This document shows positions 42,160 to 49,842 of a stretch of DNA of 64,000 bases, in pieces. The stretch's first letter is position 1; each line of letters begins with the position of its first letter. The notes beneath the pieces were generated by a model. The model did not search any database and had not been told where the DNA came from. It was given only the letters and a program-made list of their open reading frames with translations. Position numbers and translations under genes: made by a program. Origin of the DNA: Paenibacillus amylolyticus (GTDB lineage Bacteria > Bacillota > Bacilli > Paenibacillales > Paenibacillaceae); the NCBI RefSeq assembly GCF_001570725.1, contig NZ_BCNV01000001.1, forward strand, positions 434,001 through 498,000, in the 5' to 3' direction.

Positions 42160-43194
42160 TTGAAACTGAATCTTTTGAGGAATGGACTTAGTTCTCTAGA
42201 ATTTGGAGTGGCATACTATAATAAATATTTGTCAGTACCAAATCAATATGATGAAGAAAACAGTGGATTTATTAAACTTGCTGTAATATGCATACAAAAT
42301 GCTGTTGAAATTTTATTCAAAAAAATCTTAAGTGATACTAATGAACTACTTATTTATAAGAACTTGTCTGATTCTGAATTGTTAGAATCTATAAGTTGGA
42401 AATTAAATCATGATTTCAAAATATCATTAGATGAAATTCTAATAACTTCGGATAGTAATATTAGAACCATCGATTACTCTGAATGTATAGATCGGGCTAA
42501 AATCATTTTTGAAATTGAAGAAAAAGATTCTTTGGTTTTGAAAAAAATGGGATACATCAGAAATAAAGTGACTCATTTTGGAATCGAAAAGGCAATAGAT
42601 TTTCATGATGTACTTGGAATTGTTAATAGGACTTTAGATTTCATAATTGAATTTTTTTATCCAAGGTTTCAAAAAGAGGGCAAAGAACATCCTATGGACT
42701 ATCTGTATGAGTCAGTATTGGATGTTATTGAACTAGGACAAGAAGTTGAGGAAGATATATGGGGAGCATATTTTAATGTTGAATTCGAATACTTAAATAA
42801 TGTTATAAGATCATTGGGAGATGATAGCGAGTTTAAAGAATATTTAGAGGAACATTCAATTGAATATGATTTAGAAATAGGAAAACATATTGATGAAAGA
42901 TTGTTTCAGATTAATCTATCCACTAAAGAAGATATAGTTGAAATTTATTCGTATAACCTACCTGAAATAAACTTGACTGTACTTTCAAACCAGCTGAACG
43001 AAATCGTCGCAATAATTGACCATGCTCAAAATGCTACAATTGATCAAAGAAAGCTTATTTACGTTTTAACAAAAAAGGAATCTTCCGATAACTTAGATTT
43101 TATCTATGGAGCAAAGTGGAAGAAAGGGAATAGTAGCATTGTGAAAACTATTGATAAACCCAGTATTATTGAAATAATAAGGTTGAATTTGTAA
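42160..43194 (+). CDS. Cassette 14: HEPN-motif protein (344 aa)
   Basis: TTG start 8 bases after AAGGAG. The N-terminal half is a HEPN-like bundle: FIKLAVICIQNAVEILFKKI, and YIRNKVTHFGIEKAI with RNxxxH at about residue 133. The C-terminal half (about 190-344) is an acidic helical domain and a beta-rich end (KLIYVLTKKESSDNLDFIYG). The N-terminal part resembles the nucleotidyltransferase-partner HEPN families found in toxin-antitoxin systems. No nucleotidyltransferase gene is adjacent. Cassette ends GTTAGCTG and CAGCTAAC match. Confidence 0.74.
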   Translation: MKLNLLRNGLSSLEFGVAYYNKYLSVPNQYDEENSGFIKLAVICIQNAVEILFKKILSDTNELLIYKNLSDSELLESISWKLNHDFKISLDEILITSDSNIRTIDYSECIDRAKIIFEIEEKDSLVLKKMGYIRNKVTHFGIEKAIDFHDVLGIVNRTLDFIIEFFYPRFQKEGKEHPMDYLYESVLDVIELGQEVEEDIWGAYFNVEFEYLNNVIRSLGDDSEFKEYLEEHSIEYDLEIGKHIDERLFQINLSTKEDIVEIYSYNLPEINLTVLSNQLNEIVAIIDHAQNATIDQRKLIYVLTKKESSDNLDFIYGAKWKKGNSSIVKTIDKPSIIEIIRLNL

Positions 43195-43218
43195 GTGTAT
43201 CACGAAGTCAAAAACATC

Positions 43219-43323
43219 AGCTAACATAATATTCACGCATTGGGCACGCGCCCTCGGTCCGGCAGTAGAGGCAACCGGACACATCCAACTACATTGGAAG
43301 TGGTGAATACAGAAACATTATGT
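43219..43323 (+). repeat. attC-like site 19
   Basis: 105 bp. Left core AGCTAAC, right core ATTATGT (43317-43323). Hairpins GGGC-ACGC-GCCC, TCCGG...CCGGA, CCAA-CTACA-TTGG. Confidence 0.88.
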
Positions 43324-43408
43324 GAAATCATCTAAGCTATAAAGCATATAAATGAAGTTTAAAATAAGGCAAAGCTTTGACATTTAATTAAAAGAGAGGA
43401 ACCTCAAA

Positions 43409-44425
43409 TTGAAGATGATGAATAACACTTTAGAACAAAAATTAGCAAGAATAAAATATATTAGAGATAACTCGTTATGTATGTTGGAAGGTACAAAAAT
43501 AAATTGTGCAGAAACAAGCAAGAATTCTAAAACACGTTTGAATCATAGAATTCAAAAGAGTACTTACTTAAAGAAAATTTCGGTAAATAACAAAGCGTGG
43601 CATTTTAATATCTATGGAAGAGAGCATTATCGTACAAACAGAAAAATGGTGTTGAATAATATTAAATACGTTCATACACATCCAATGCTATGTGGAAAGC
43701 ACGACAAAGACATTTTTAACGCGATTGAAGACGGGCACTTATTTGAAGAAGGAAACATGCAGCAATATTTCCAGTTTGCATTTAGGGCATTCATATTTGA
43801 TTTTTATGAATATTGCTTGAAGATGGAATTTAAACATCCAAATAAATGGATTGAGAAAAGAGCGCAATTGGCTTATAACGAGAAAATAAAAATATTTGAA
43901 AAATTTGTAGAATGCTACAAGCAAAACGAATATGAAGCTATAGAGACAACTGTGTTGAAGTTGGATAGAGAAGTTGATTTTGTATCTTGCACAAAAATTA
44001 ATCCATTAGTAGATGTGAAAGGAAAGTATAGATTGCAAGGTGAATTGCACGGTTGCTACCTTAATATCTTTCCTCAAAAAGGTGTGACTTACATTTTACT
44101 GAGCTATTTCAAAGAAAATAAAAGGTACTGCGAAAAATTAATAAATGAATTTAAATTGTATGAGAATAAAAAACAATATAATGTAATTACAATGTATTTA
44201 AACAAAGTAGTTGCTTCACATGATATGAATTTAGTAATGAGTCCAAGATTGTATGAAAGTTGGTCTCGTAAAGAAAAAGAAGAATTTCATGAATATGCTA
44301 ATCTGATGAGAGTAGTCTTGAGTTTTAAAGACATAATTAAAATTTATAAAAAATTAAAAAACACACATGAACAATTTGACCTTTTTAAAAATGTCCAACC
44401 AACAACGACTGATGACATCACATAA
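43409..44425 (+). CDS. Cassette 15: large protein of unknown function (338 aa)
   Basis: TTG start 8 bases after GAGAGGA (ATG 43415 is an alternative). The N-terminal third has NSLCMLEGTKINCAETS and LNHRIQKSTYLKKIS, followed by THPMLCGKHDKDIFNAIEDG. The Cys/His spacing recalls degenerate zinc-binding HNH-like proteins that read SHIIPKS, but the full set of ligands is not present. The remainder is helical. Function unknown. The stop codon lies inside the left arm of the next site. Confidence 0.65.
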   Translation: MKMMNNTLEQKLARIKYIRDNSLCMLEGTKINCAETSKNSKTRLNHRIQKSTYLKKISVNNKAWHFNIYGREHYRTNRKMVLNNIKYVHTHPMLCGKHDKDIFNAIEDGHLFEEGNMQQYFQFAFRAFIFDFYEYCLKMEFKHPNKWIEKRAQLAYNEKIKIFEKFVECYKQNEYEAIETTVLKLDREVDFVSCTKINPLVDVKGKYRLQGELHGCYLNIFPQKGVTYILLSYFKENKRYCEKLINEFKLYENKKQYNVITMYLNKVVASHDMNLVMSPRLYESWSRKEKEEFHEYANLMRVVLSFKDIIKIYKKLKNTHEQFDLFKNVQPTTTDDIT

Positions 44426-44517
44426 CATAATATTCACGCGGCGGGCCATACGGCCCTGGGTCTAACATGCGTCGGACACCCGGCATACGCCGGGTCGTGA
44501 ATACAGGAACGTTAAGC
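44420..44517 (+). repeat. attC-like site 20
   Basis: 98 bp. Left core ACATAAC, right core GTTAAGC (44511-44517). Hairpins GGGCC-ATAC-GGCCC and CCCGGC-ATAC-GCCGGG; the middle one is weak. Confidence 0.92.
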
Positions 44518-44630
44518 GTAACTTCTTAAAGGCAGATTTAAGAACAATTTAGAAGCTGTGAATTATTGAAGATCCAAGTATGTCTGATGATAAAAACAAT
44601 TTTGAAGGTGAAGTAGTAAGATAGAATCAT

Positions 44631-44690
44631 CACCTAATATAATATTCATATTGCGCCAGTTCATTAGGTTTTTAATATATGAATGTCCAG
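44631..44690 (+). repeat. Degenerate attC-like left half
   Basis: CACCTAATATAATATTCATATTGCG resembles the left arm (CACATAACATAATATTCACGCTGCG). The following sequence keeps only a faint TATGAATGTCCAG right arm. It lies inside cassette 16, between its start and its gene. It suggests that two cassettes fused after the intervening site decayed. The stretch 44518-44630 has no convincing gene. Confidence 0.5.
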
Positions 44691-44733
44691 CATAATTTTC
44701 GGGAATGATTTCCATAGAAAGATGGTGCTTTGA

Positions 44734-45792
44734 TTGGGTAACGATAGCGAGGCAGTTAGTTGGTATGGTACAAAGAGAGATTTGTTCAAAAGACTTTCTA
44801 TGAAAGTGGAGTTAATTTTAAAAGACATTCTTGAATTAGAACATATTCCATATTTAAATGTCGTAAGCAGAGCAAAAGACTTAGAAAGTTATACGCAAAA
44901 AGCTCAAAAAGAAAAATATGATGATCCAATTCAACAAATAAAGGATATGGCTGGAATAAGAGTAATTGCTTATGTAGAATCCGATGTAGAAAAAATATCT
45001 AAAAAAATTGAAGAAGAATTTCAAATTGATTGGAAAGAGTCGGTGAACAAATCTAGCACTATGGATCTTGATCGGTTTGGTTATAGATCTAATCACTATA
45101 TTGCTAAGCTATCAGAACTGAGATGCGAACTGCCTGAATTTAGAGCTTATAAAGATCTTTGGTTTGAAATTCAAATTAGGACAATATTACAACATGCTTG
45201 GGCTGAAATTGAACACGATCGAAATTATAAAATGAAAGGAATCAATCTGCCTAACGAAAAAGATATAAAAAGAAGATTTTATCTTTTAGCCGGTGCTCTT
45301 GAATCTGCTGATAGGGAGTTTAACTCGATTGTAGATGATGTTAATCAATATGCTAAAAAAGTGTCTCAAGATACTCAAAAGGGAAATATTAATATACAGA
45401 TAAATACTATATCGCTTGAAGAATTTCTATTAATAAAATTTTCAAAGGAAATAAAGGAAGGGATGATAAATCCTAATTTCGGGAATGTAGATGTTGTCAT
45501 TTCTGAAATTAATGACTATGGTATTAAAACTCTAAGGGAGTTAGATGATTTAATCGAAACTTCATTTCAGAAAGGTATTATCTCGAAAATTCTAGAACTT
45601 GCTGGCACTAGAAGCATCACTGGTTTTCTTAGATTAGTTATGGTAATTAATGATTCAGAAACTTATTTTACTAAAAGCATGAAGAAGAATTGGGGATTAA
45701 CCGATGAGGATAAGAATTTATTAGAAATTTTCGAGATAAATATACAAAATTTAATCGAAAAGTATGGAATAAGGGAATTAAAAAGCAAATAA
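44734..45792 (+). CDS. Cassette 16: RelA/SpoT-type nucleotide synthetase
   Basis: 352 residues from TTG 44734. The first 210 form a RelA/SpoT nucleotidyltransferase domain: YDDPIQQIKDMAGIRVIAYV, DRFGYRSNHYI and WFEIQIRTILQHAWAEIEHD, which includes the conserved Gln and Glu of the active site. The C-terminal 140 residues are unlike the regulatory domains of housekeeping RelA. The protein could make (p)ppGpp or ppApp, or pyrophosphorylate tRNA, as toxic small synthetases do. Context suggests defence or toxicity. Cassette ends GTTAAGCGT and ACGCTTAAC match. Confidence 0.85.
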   Translation: MGNDSEAVSWYGTKRDLFKRLSMKVELILKDILELEHIPYLNVVSRAKDLESYTQKAQKEKYDDPIQQIKDMAGIRVIAYVESDVEKISKKIEEEFQIDWKESVNKSSTMDLDRFGYRSNHYIAKLSELRCELPEFRAYKDLWFEIQIRTILQHAWAEIEHDRNYKMKGINLPNEKDIKRRFYLLAGALESADREFNSIVDDVNQYAKKVSQDTQKGNINIQINTISLEEFLLIKFSKEIKEGMINPNFGNVDVVISEINDYGIKTLRELDDLIETSFQKGIISKILELAGTRSITGFLRLVMVINDSETYFTKSMKKNWGLTDEDKNLLEIFEINIQNLIEKYGIRELKSK

Positions 45793-45852
45793 TTTATTTT
45801 GGTGAAATTTTCTAATAAATCTTCTGGTTTAACACAGGAAGGCAGAAGCAAC

Positions 45853-45948
45853 GCTTAACATAATATTCACGCTACGGGCATACGCCCTTGATCCGGCGGT
45901 CGTCGGATACCCGACATGCGTCGGGGCGTGAATACAAGAACGTTATAC
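45853..45948 (+). repeat. attC-like site 21 (last)
   Basis: 96 bp. Left core GCTTAAC, right core GTTATAC (45942-45948). Hairpins GGGC-ATAC-GCCC, a distorted middle one and CCGAC-ATGC-GTCGG. It closes cassette 16. No further intact site follows. Confidence 0.92.
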
Positions 45949-46132
45949 AAAACCCCTAAACCAAACAAAACAAAAAGATACAATACATTTGAAAGTTGAG
46001 GATGAGATTAATAGAGAATTGAGTAGGAGCTTTTAAAACCTTGGTTGGAGGGGGAGAAATTTCTTAACAGACCAGTGAATCTGCTGTGACTGTGAGGATG
46101 GATAGGAAGCTGAGAGTTGGTCTTATTATTGG
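45949..46132. other. Array boundary, no gene; possible site remnant
   Basis: No open frame. It contains CCTTGGTTGGAGG and TTTCTTAACAGACCAGTGAAT, reminiscent of the interior and right side of the long site subtype (CCTTGGTCTGCGG...TTTCAACAGACA). It may therefore be a decayed last site. Confidence 0.35.
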
Positions 46133-46165
46133 CACCGAAAGTTTATATCGGTGTTTTTATTTTTA
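46133..46165 (+). terminator. Terminator at end of cassette array
   Basis: CACCGA-AAGTTTATA-TCGGTG followed by TTTTTATTTTT. It would stop transcription coming through the array. Confidence 0.75.
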
Positions 46166-46328
46166 ATTCGATTTCCGCATCAAAGCAATCACGGTTTATC
46201 TTACAATTTGGATTAGACGAAAGTATTAGTATACAACATCGGATATAGTTAATCGCATTAAAATTGACTACTCACGTCTAGTCTTAACAAGACATGGCGC
46301 AGTTTAGACCCATCAGAGAGGTGGATGT

Positions 46329-46514
46329 ATGAGCCGGTTGCTTGACTTATTGGAAGAGGAACGGCGCAAACTTAATCAGCTTGGAGAGGCATCCTTGAAG
46401 CAAGCGATTCCGTTGTGGGACAATCCGGAGGTTCAGGAACAGAGCCGTAGGGTGGATGAACTGGTGGCACGAGTTAGTGAAATGAGGGCGAAGCATAGTC
46501 GAGTGGTACGGTGA
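46329..46514 (+). CDS. Spo0E-like protein
   Basis: 61 residues. Two-helix pattern EERRKLNQLGEASL and NPEVQEQSRRVDELVARVSE, with the S-x3-D motif of the Spo0E family, whose members dephosphorylate Spo0A~P to delay sporulation. The loop between the helices is a little longer than usual. Good ribosome site GAGGTGG. The DUF6809-like gene follows closely. Confidence 0.65.
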   Translation: MSRLLDLLEEERRKLNQLGEASLKQAIPLWDNPEVQEQSRRVDELVARVSEMRAKHSRVVR

Positions 46515-46550
46515 TGAGCGAGGTACATAATGCGTAGGGGAGGAGAATCA

Positions 46551-46853
46551 ATGGATTTTCCACCGTGGATGCAACGAGCGATTCAAGCAAGGCTGGATGA
46601 GGTGACTGCCCGGATTGAACATGATCCTGAACTGAGTGGAGTACGTGGGGGAACAGACGAAGCATTTGAAGTTTTGTTTGCAGGTAAGGATGTCGAGCAG
46701 ACACCTGAATATATCGAGTGGGAGAATCGTTATATTGTCAGCAAAGGCATAGAAAATGAGCGGTTGTATATGCAGGGACTACGAGATGGCATTCAGCTCA
46801 CAGTATCCTTGCTGGGTCAGTCGATGCCAGAGGAGACCGATACAGAGGATTGA
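46551..46853 (+). CDS. DUF6809-like protein (non-cassette copy)
   Basis: 100 residues from ATG 46551 after GGGGAGG. Shares size, acidic composition and the NERLYMQGLRDGIQLTVSLL segment with the two cassette proteins (IYxQGFKDALQL). Higher GC than the cassette copies, so it is probably the resident chromosomal relative. It pairs with a Spo0E-like gene rather than an XRE regulator. Function unknown. Confidence 0.65.
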   Translation: MDFPPWMQRAIQARLDEVTARIEHDPELSGVRGGTDEAFEVLFAGKDVEQTPEYIEWENRYIVSKGIENERLYMQGLRDGIQLTVSLLGQSMPEETDTED

Positions 46854-46908
46854 TCCACTATGGCGAACCCATAAGTCAGGGGAAGCTGCCTAGATCTTAA
46901 CTTTAAAG

Positions 46909-46950
46909 CTGGAGCGGAAGCATGAATCTAGCGCTTCCTCTCCAGTTTTT
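46909..46950 (+). terminator. Rho-independent terminator
   Basis: CTGGAGCGGAAGC...GCTTCCTCTCCAG followed by TTTTT. Confidence 0.85.
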
Positions 46951-47139
46951 AATGCTGTACTTTTCCACATTCTAAATTACAAATTATTACTTCCATGCAG
47001 ATTGTACCGTTATATATGTATACACCTGCACATCATGAAATAATTCAGCGAAAGGCTCGGGAGGAGCTGATAAGGAAAGGAGGGTGTTAATGATGTGTTA
47101 AGCTTAAAGAAACAAGGGTAGAAGCGAGGTATGGTTATT

Positions 47140-47738
47140 ATGAAAAAAAGATCTAAATACTTAATCGTGCTTTTTATGTTTATTGCGATTGTGTTAATTT
47201 TGCTTTTTTTAAATACCAACAAAAATGAAGCCAATGAGCCAGTGGTTAATGGCAAAATCATTCACGTCAAAAACTTTGATCTAGATGCCAAATCAACGAA
47301 TTTAAAGACAATGACAGAAGGATCGATATTCGTTGAGGGTGAGAAGGAGCATATTGATCATATCAAAATAGTAGCACATGTAGAGATTGACCTCGCTGAC
47401 TGGGGTGGTGTTGCATTTTATATCCCTGATCAATGGAGTGTCTCCAGCATCACCAGCAGTTATCCTGAACATCAACCGAAGTTGAAGCCTGCTGAGTATT
47501 ATCCACCTGGATGAATTCTTCTGATGACTCTTCATGGCGCACAATGATTGAAATTGGGAGAGAACGAAATTACATAGCAAATGGCGGAGTACTGGAACGA
47601 TTGTGATCGAATTAAGTCCAGATAAAAAGGGTGAGTCCCCCTCTAATTCATTAAAAATTGGTATTGAGGTCGGGTCAGAAGATAAAGCTGAAAAAAGAGT
47701 TATGGGTACAGATTCTGTTGAAGTTCATGTATTTTAAA
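47140..47738 (+). pseudogene. Secreted/anchored hypothetical protein, two frameshifts
   Basis: ATG 47140 after GAAGCGAGGT. The signal-anchor YLIVLFMFIAIVLILLFL precedes a domain VNGKIIHVKNFDLDAKS to SSYPEHQPKLKPAEYYPPG, which stops at 47514. A second frame continues at once (SSDDSSWRTMIEIGRERNYI, 47515-47580). After another shift near 47600, a third frame gives TIVIELSPDKKGES to SVEVHVF (stop 47738). The three pieces form one plausible extracellular domain, so the gene is either decayed or carries sequencing errors. Confidence 0.65.
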
Positions 47739-47762
47739 GTGCCGGGTTAACCAGAGATAGAA

Positions 47763-47808
47763 AACAAGCCGAAGCGATGGCAATGCACGCTTCGGCTTGT
47801 TTTTTTTG
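47763..47808. terminator. Bidirectional terminator
   Basis: AACAAGCCGAAGCG...CGCTTCGGCTTGTT, 14 perfect pairs, with A and T runs outside. It serves the convergent units at 47738 and 47845. Confidence 0.92.
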
Positions 47809-47844
47809 ATTCTTTTATTTTGACCCATGTTACTTCTTCAATTC

Positions 47845-49524
47845 TTACTTCGCACTTACCGATTTAAACCAATCATTCACTTCTTGCGTGATCTGATCAC
47901 CGCCATTGGATTTCCAGTTGGCGACGAATTGGTCAAAGGCATCAATTGGCAGATTGCCGTAGATGATTTTGTTGAAAGTTTCCATCTCGGACTGGCGGAG
48001 CAGGTTCCATTTGGATACCATGGTTGGTGTTGCAGCGCCAGTGAAATAGTTTTGTTTACGGACGTCGATCTGGGACATAACGACTTTACCAGCATACCAG
48101 TTTTCCGGTTTACGGAATTCGGCCATTTGTTTCTCGTAAGGTGTCTCAGGCTTCTCGCCGTTGGCCAGCTTCACGAGTGTTTTCATGTACAGATCCGGGA
48201 TACGTGCTGGGCCGGTCAGGAAAGGGAATTCGTTGGAGAAGTCTTTGATCTTCTCTTTGTCACTGGTCGGTTGTCCGTCAATGATATCCCAGTCGTAACC
48301 TTTGGCGAAGCCGTATTCATACTCACTGCCCGCTTTCGGGTTAGCCAGGTTATCGAGCAAGTAGTTGTAGTACAGGAAGATGGCTTCTGGATGCTTCGCA
48401 TCCTTGTTAATCATGATACTTGCGTTGACACCAGAGTTCTGCCACTTCGTACCGATCTTGCCGTCTGGGCCAGCTGGAACAGGGTAAGCTTTATACTTTG
48501 AGCCAGGTACGTTCTTCAGCAGGTCAGGTGCAGGCCAGTCCGGTACCCAGTTTGCGCCAGGCAGAATGCCCGCTTTGCCAGCTGTCCAGCTTTCAGCGGA
48601 TTTGCCTTCGTCCCACAGAGCGGAGTCAGCGTGGATATAACCTTTATCCATCCATTCAGCCAGCTTGGCAAGGGCTTGTTTGGCACCCGGGTTAACGGAG
48701 CCGTACTCGAGATTGCCGTTTGCGTCTTTGTTCCATTGCTCTTCGATTGTGCCGTATGCACCGAACAACCAGTCGAGCTGACCCATCCAGGTGTTGGTGT
48801 TATTTTTCAGCGAGATCGCCAGAGGGAACACTTTGTCTGGAGACAGACCGTCCGGGTTTTCGTTCTTGAATTTGTCCATGATGTTCTCAAGGTCTGCAAT
48901 GGTTTTCGGAGCTTCCAGGTTCAGCTTCTCCATCCAGTCCTCGCGGAGCCAGAGCAGTGTATCGTCGTTATCGGTGTACTCCATGATCGGCATGTTGTAT
49001 TTCTTGCCGTCCTTGGTGAACGGATACCACAGTTCAGGATGTGCTGCTGCGTGATCTTTCAGGGTCTGACTCGCGTACTTGTCGAACAACTCATCAATGG
49101 CGATGAATTGACCGGAGTCGATCAGCTGATTAGTCAGTACCGCATTGGTGGGTACGGATACAAAATCAGGCAGCTTTTCGCCAGAGGCGATAGCCAGTTG
49201 CAGCTTTTGTCTGTATTGATCGTCATTGGCCGGATACCATGTATCTTTGTGCTTCATACCCAGCGTTTCGAGCATCCAGCGATCGTGCACGTTATTTTCT
49301 TTGGTATCTCCTTGCACGTATTTCTTCGGCATTAATACCGAACTGAACTCGATCGGTGGATCATATTTTCCTTTGGCAAAAGCAGCTTCTGCTTCCGCTG
49401 AGCCGACTGTTCCCGGCGTATTATCGCTACCATTGTCACTGGCTTTCTCGCCACTGCCGCACGCAGTGATCGTGATGAGCGCGATAACCATGAGCAGTGA
49501 CGACCATGTTTTGAATTTGATCAT
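47845..49524 (-). CDS. Extracellular sugar-binding lipoprotein (LplA-type)
   Basis: 559 residues. Lipoprotein signal with lipobox ITITAC, then a family-1-like long binding protein typical of Paenibacillus (LWLREDWMEKLNLEAPKTIA, MGQLDWLFGAYGTIEEQW, CUT1 pattern). It captures an oligosaccharide for the permeases encoded at 53923-55774, which lack a local ATPase. It is transcribed away from them, next to the two-component genes. It was given the LplA type on length and the KTIADLENIMDKFK and INKDAKHPEAIFLYYNYL segments. Confidence 0.9.
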   Translation of the reverse strand: MIKFKTWSSLLMVIALITITACGSGEKASDNGSDNTPGTVGSAEAEAAFAKGKYDPPIEFSSVLMPKKYVQGDTKENNVHDRWMLETLGMKHKDTWYPANDDQYRQKLQLAIASGEKLPDFVSVPTNAVLTNQLIDSGQFIAIDELFDKYASQTLKDHAAAHPELWYPFTKDGKKYNMPIMEYTDNDDTLLWLREDWMEKLNLEAPKTIADLENIMDKFKNENPDGLSPDKVFPLAISLKNNTNTWMGQLDWLFGAYGTIEEQWNKDANGNLEYGSVNPGAKQALAKLAEWMDKGYIHADSALWDEGKSAESWTAGKAGILPGANWVPDWPAPDLLKNVPGSKYKAYPVPAGPDGKIGTKWQNSGVNASIMINKDAKHPEAIFLYYNYLLDNLANPKAGSEYEYGFAKGYDWDIIDGQPTSDKEKIKDFSNEFPFLTGPARIPDLYMKTLVKLANGEKPETPYEKQMAEFRKPENWYAGKVVMSQIDVRKQNYFTGAATPTMVSKWNLLRQSEMETFNKIIYGNLPIDAFDQFVANWKSNGGDQITQEVNDWFKSVSAK

Positions 49525-49563
49525 TGTTCAATCCCCCTACGGTGTATGATCTTTACAAATGCG

Positions 49564-49732
49564 TGTTCAAAAAGGCCGGTTTTCAGTACCGAGAAGATGT
49601 GATGAAGCTAGAAATGGAGTAGCGGAGCGTAGATCGAGCTACGTGAGCAACGGACATTTCGGCTGAATTCCATATTCGATGCTGATGATGCCGCTAGGCA
49701 TCCTTCGTAATCAAAAGCGGACTTTTTGAACA
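49564..49732. repeat. MITE-like element with terminal inverted repeats
   Basis: 169 bp. Ends are TGTTCAAAAAG(G)CCGGTTTT and AAAAGCGGACTTTTTGAACA (imperfect inverted copies). The interior is structured, with GATGCC-GCTA-GGCATC and GTAGATCGAGCTAC arms. No coding capacity. I recall similar elements scattered in Paenibacillus intergenic regions. It lies between the lipoprotein gene and the response regulator gene. Confidence 0.55.
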
Positions 49733-49842
49733 ACCTCTACAATGTAACTGTACCAATTTGGGCGGGAGGGCATCTATATGAGTTTGTTAGTTTCGATAGG
49801 ACTCTATTAGTGAATGTTCCAAAAGAACGTTTTTCAGTCATG

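Noticed and set aside
44511-44733. Additional complete cassette between 44517 and 44640
   Set aside because: No gene of credible length is present and the site at 44631 lacks its right half; it was treated as a decayed site within cassette 16.
126-45948. CRISPR array as explanation of the regularly spaced repeats
   Set aside because: Repeats are 56-162 bp, internally structured and separated by 0.6-1.6 kb that contain whole genes; there are no short uniform spacers and no cas genes.
126-45948. Ordinary intrinsic terminators or REP/BIME elements
   Set aside because: Sites lack T runs, are confined mainly to gene ends in two clusters in one orientation next to a recombinase, and show cassette-end complementarity at the GTT core that static elements would not.
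46010-46165. Cobalamin-type riboswitch before the terminator
   Set aside because: CTGTGACTGTGAGGA is only loosely like the conserved core, the remaining consensus elements are missing, and the downstream genes are not cobalamin-related.
47827-48501. Plus-strand open frames over 47827-49335
   Set aside because: They are antisense to the binding lipoprotein gene, have no ribosome sites and have unlikely composition.
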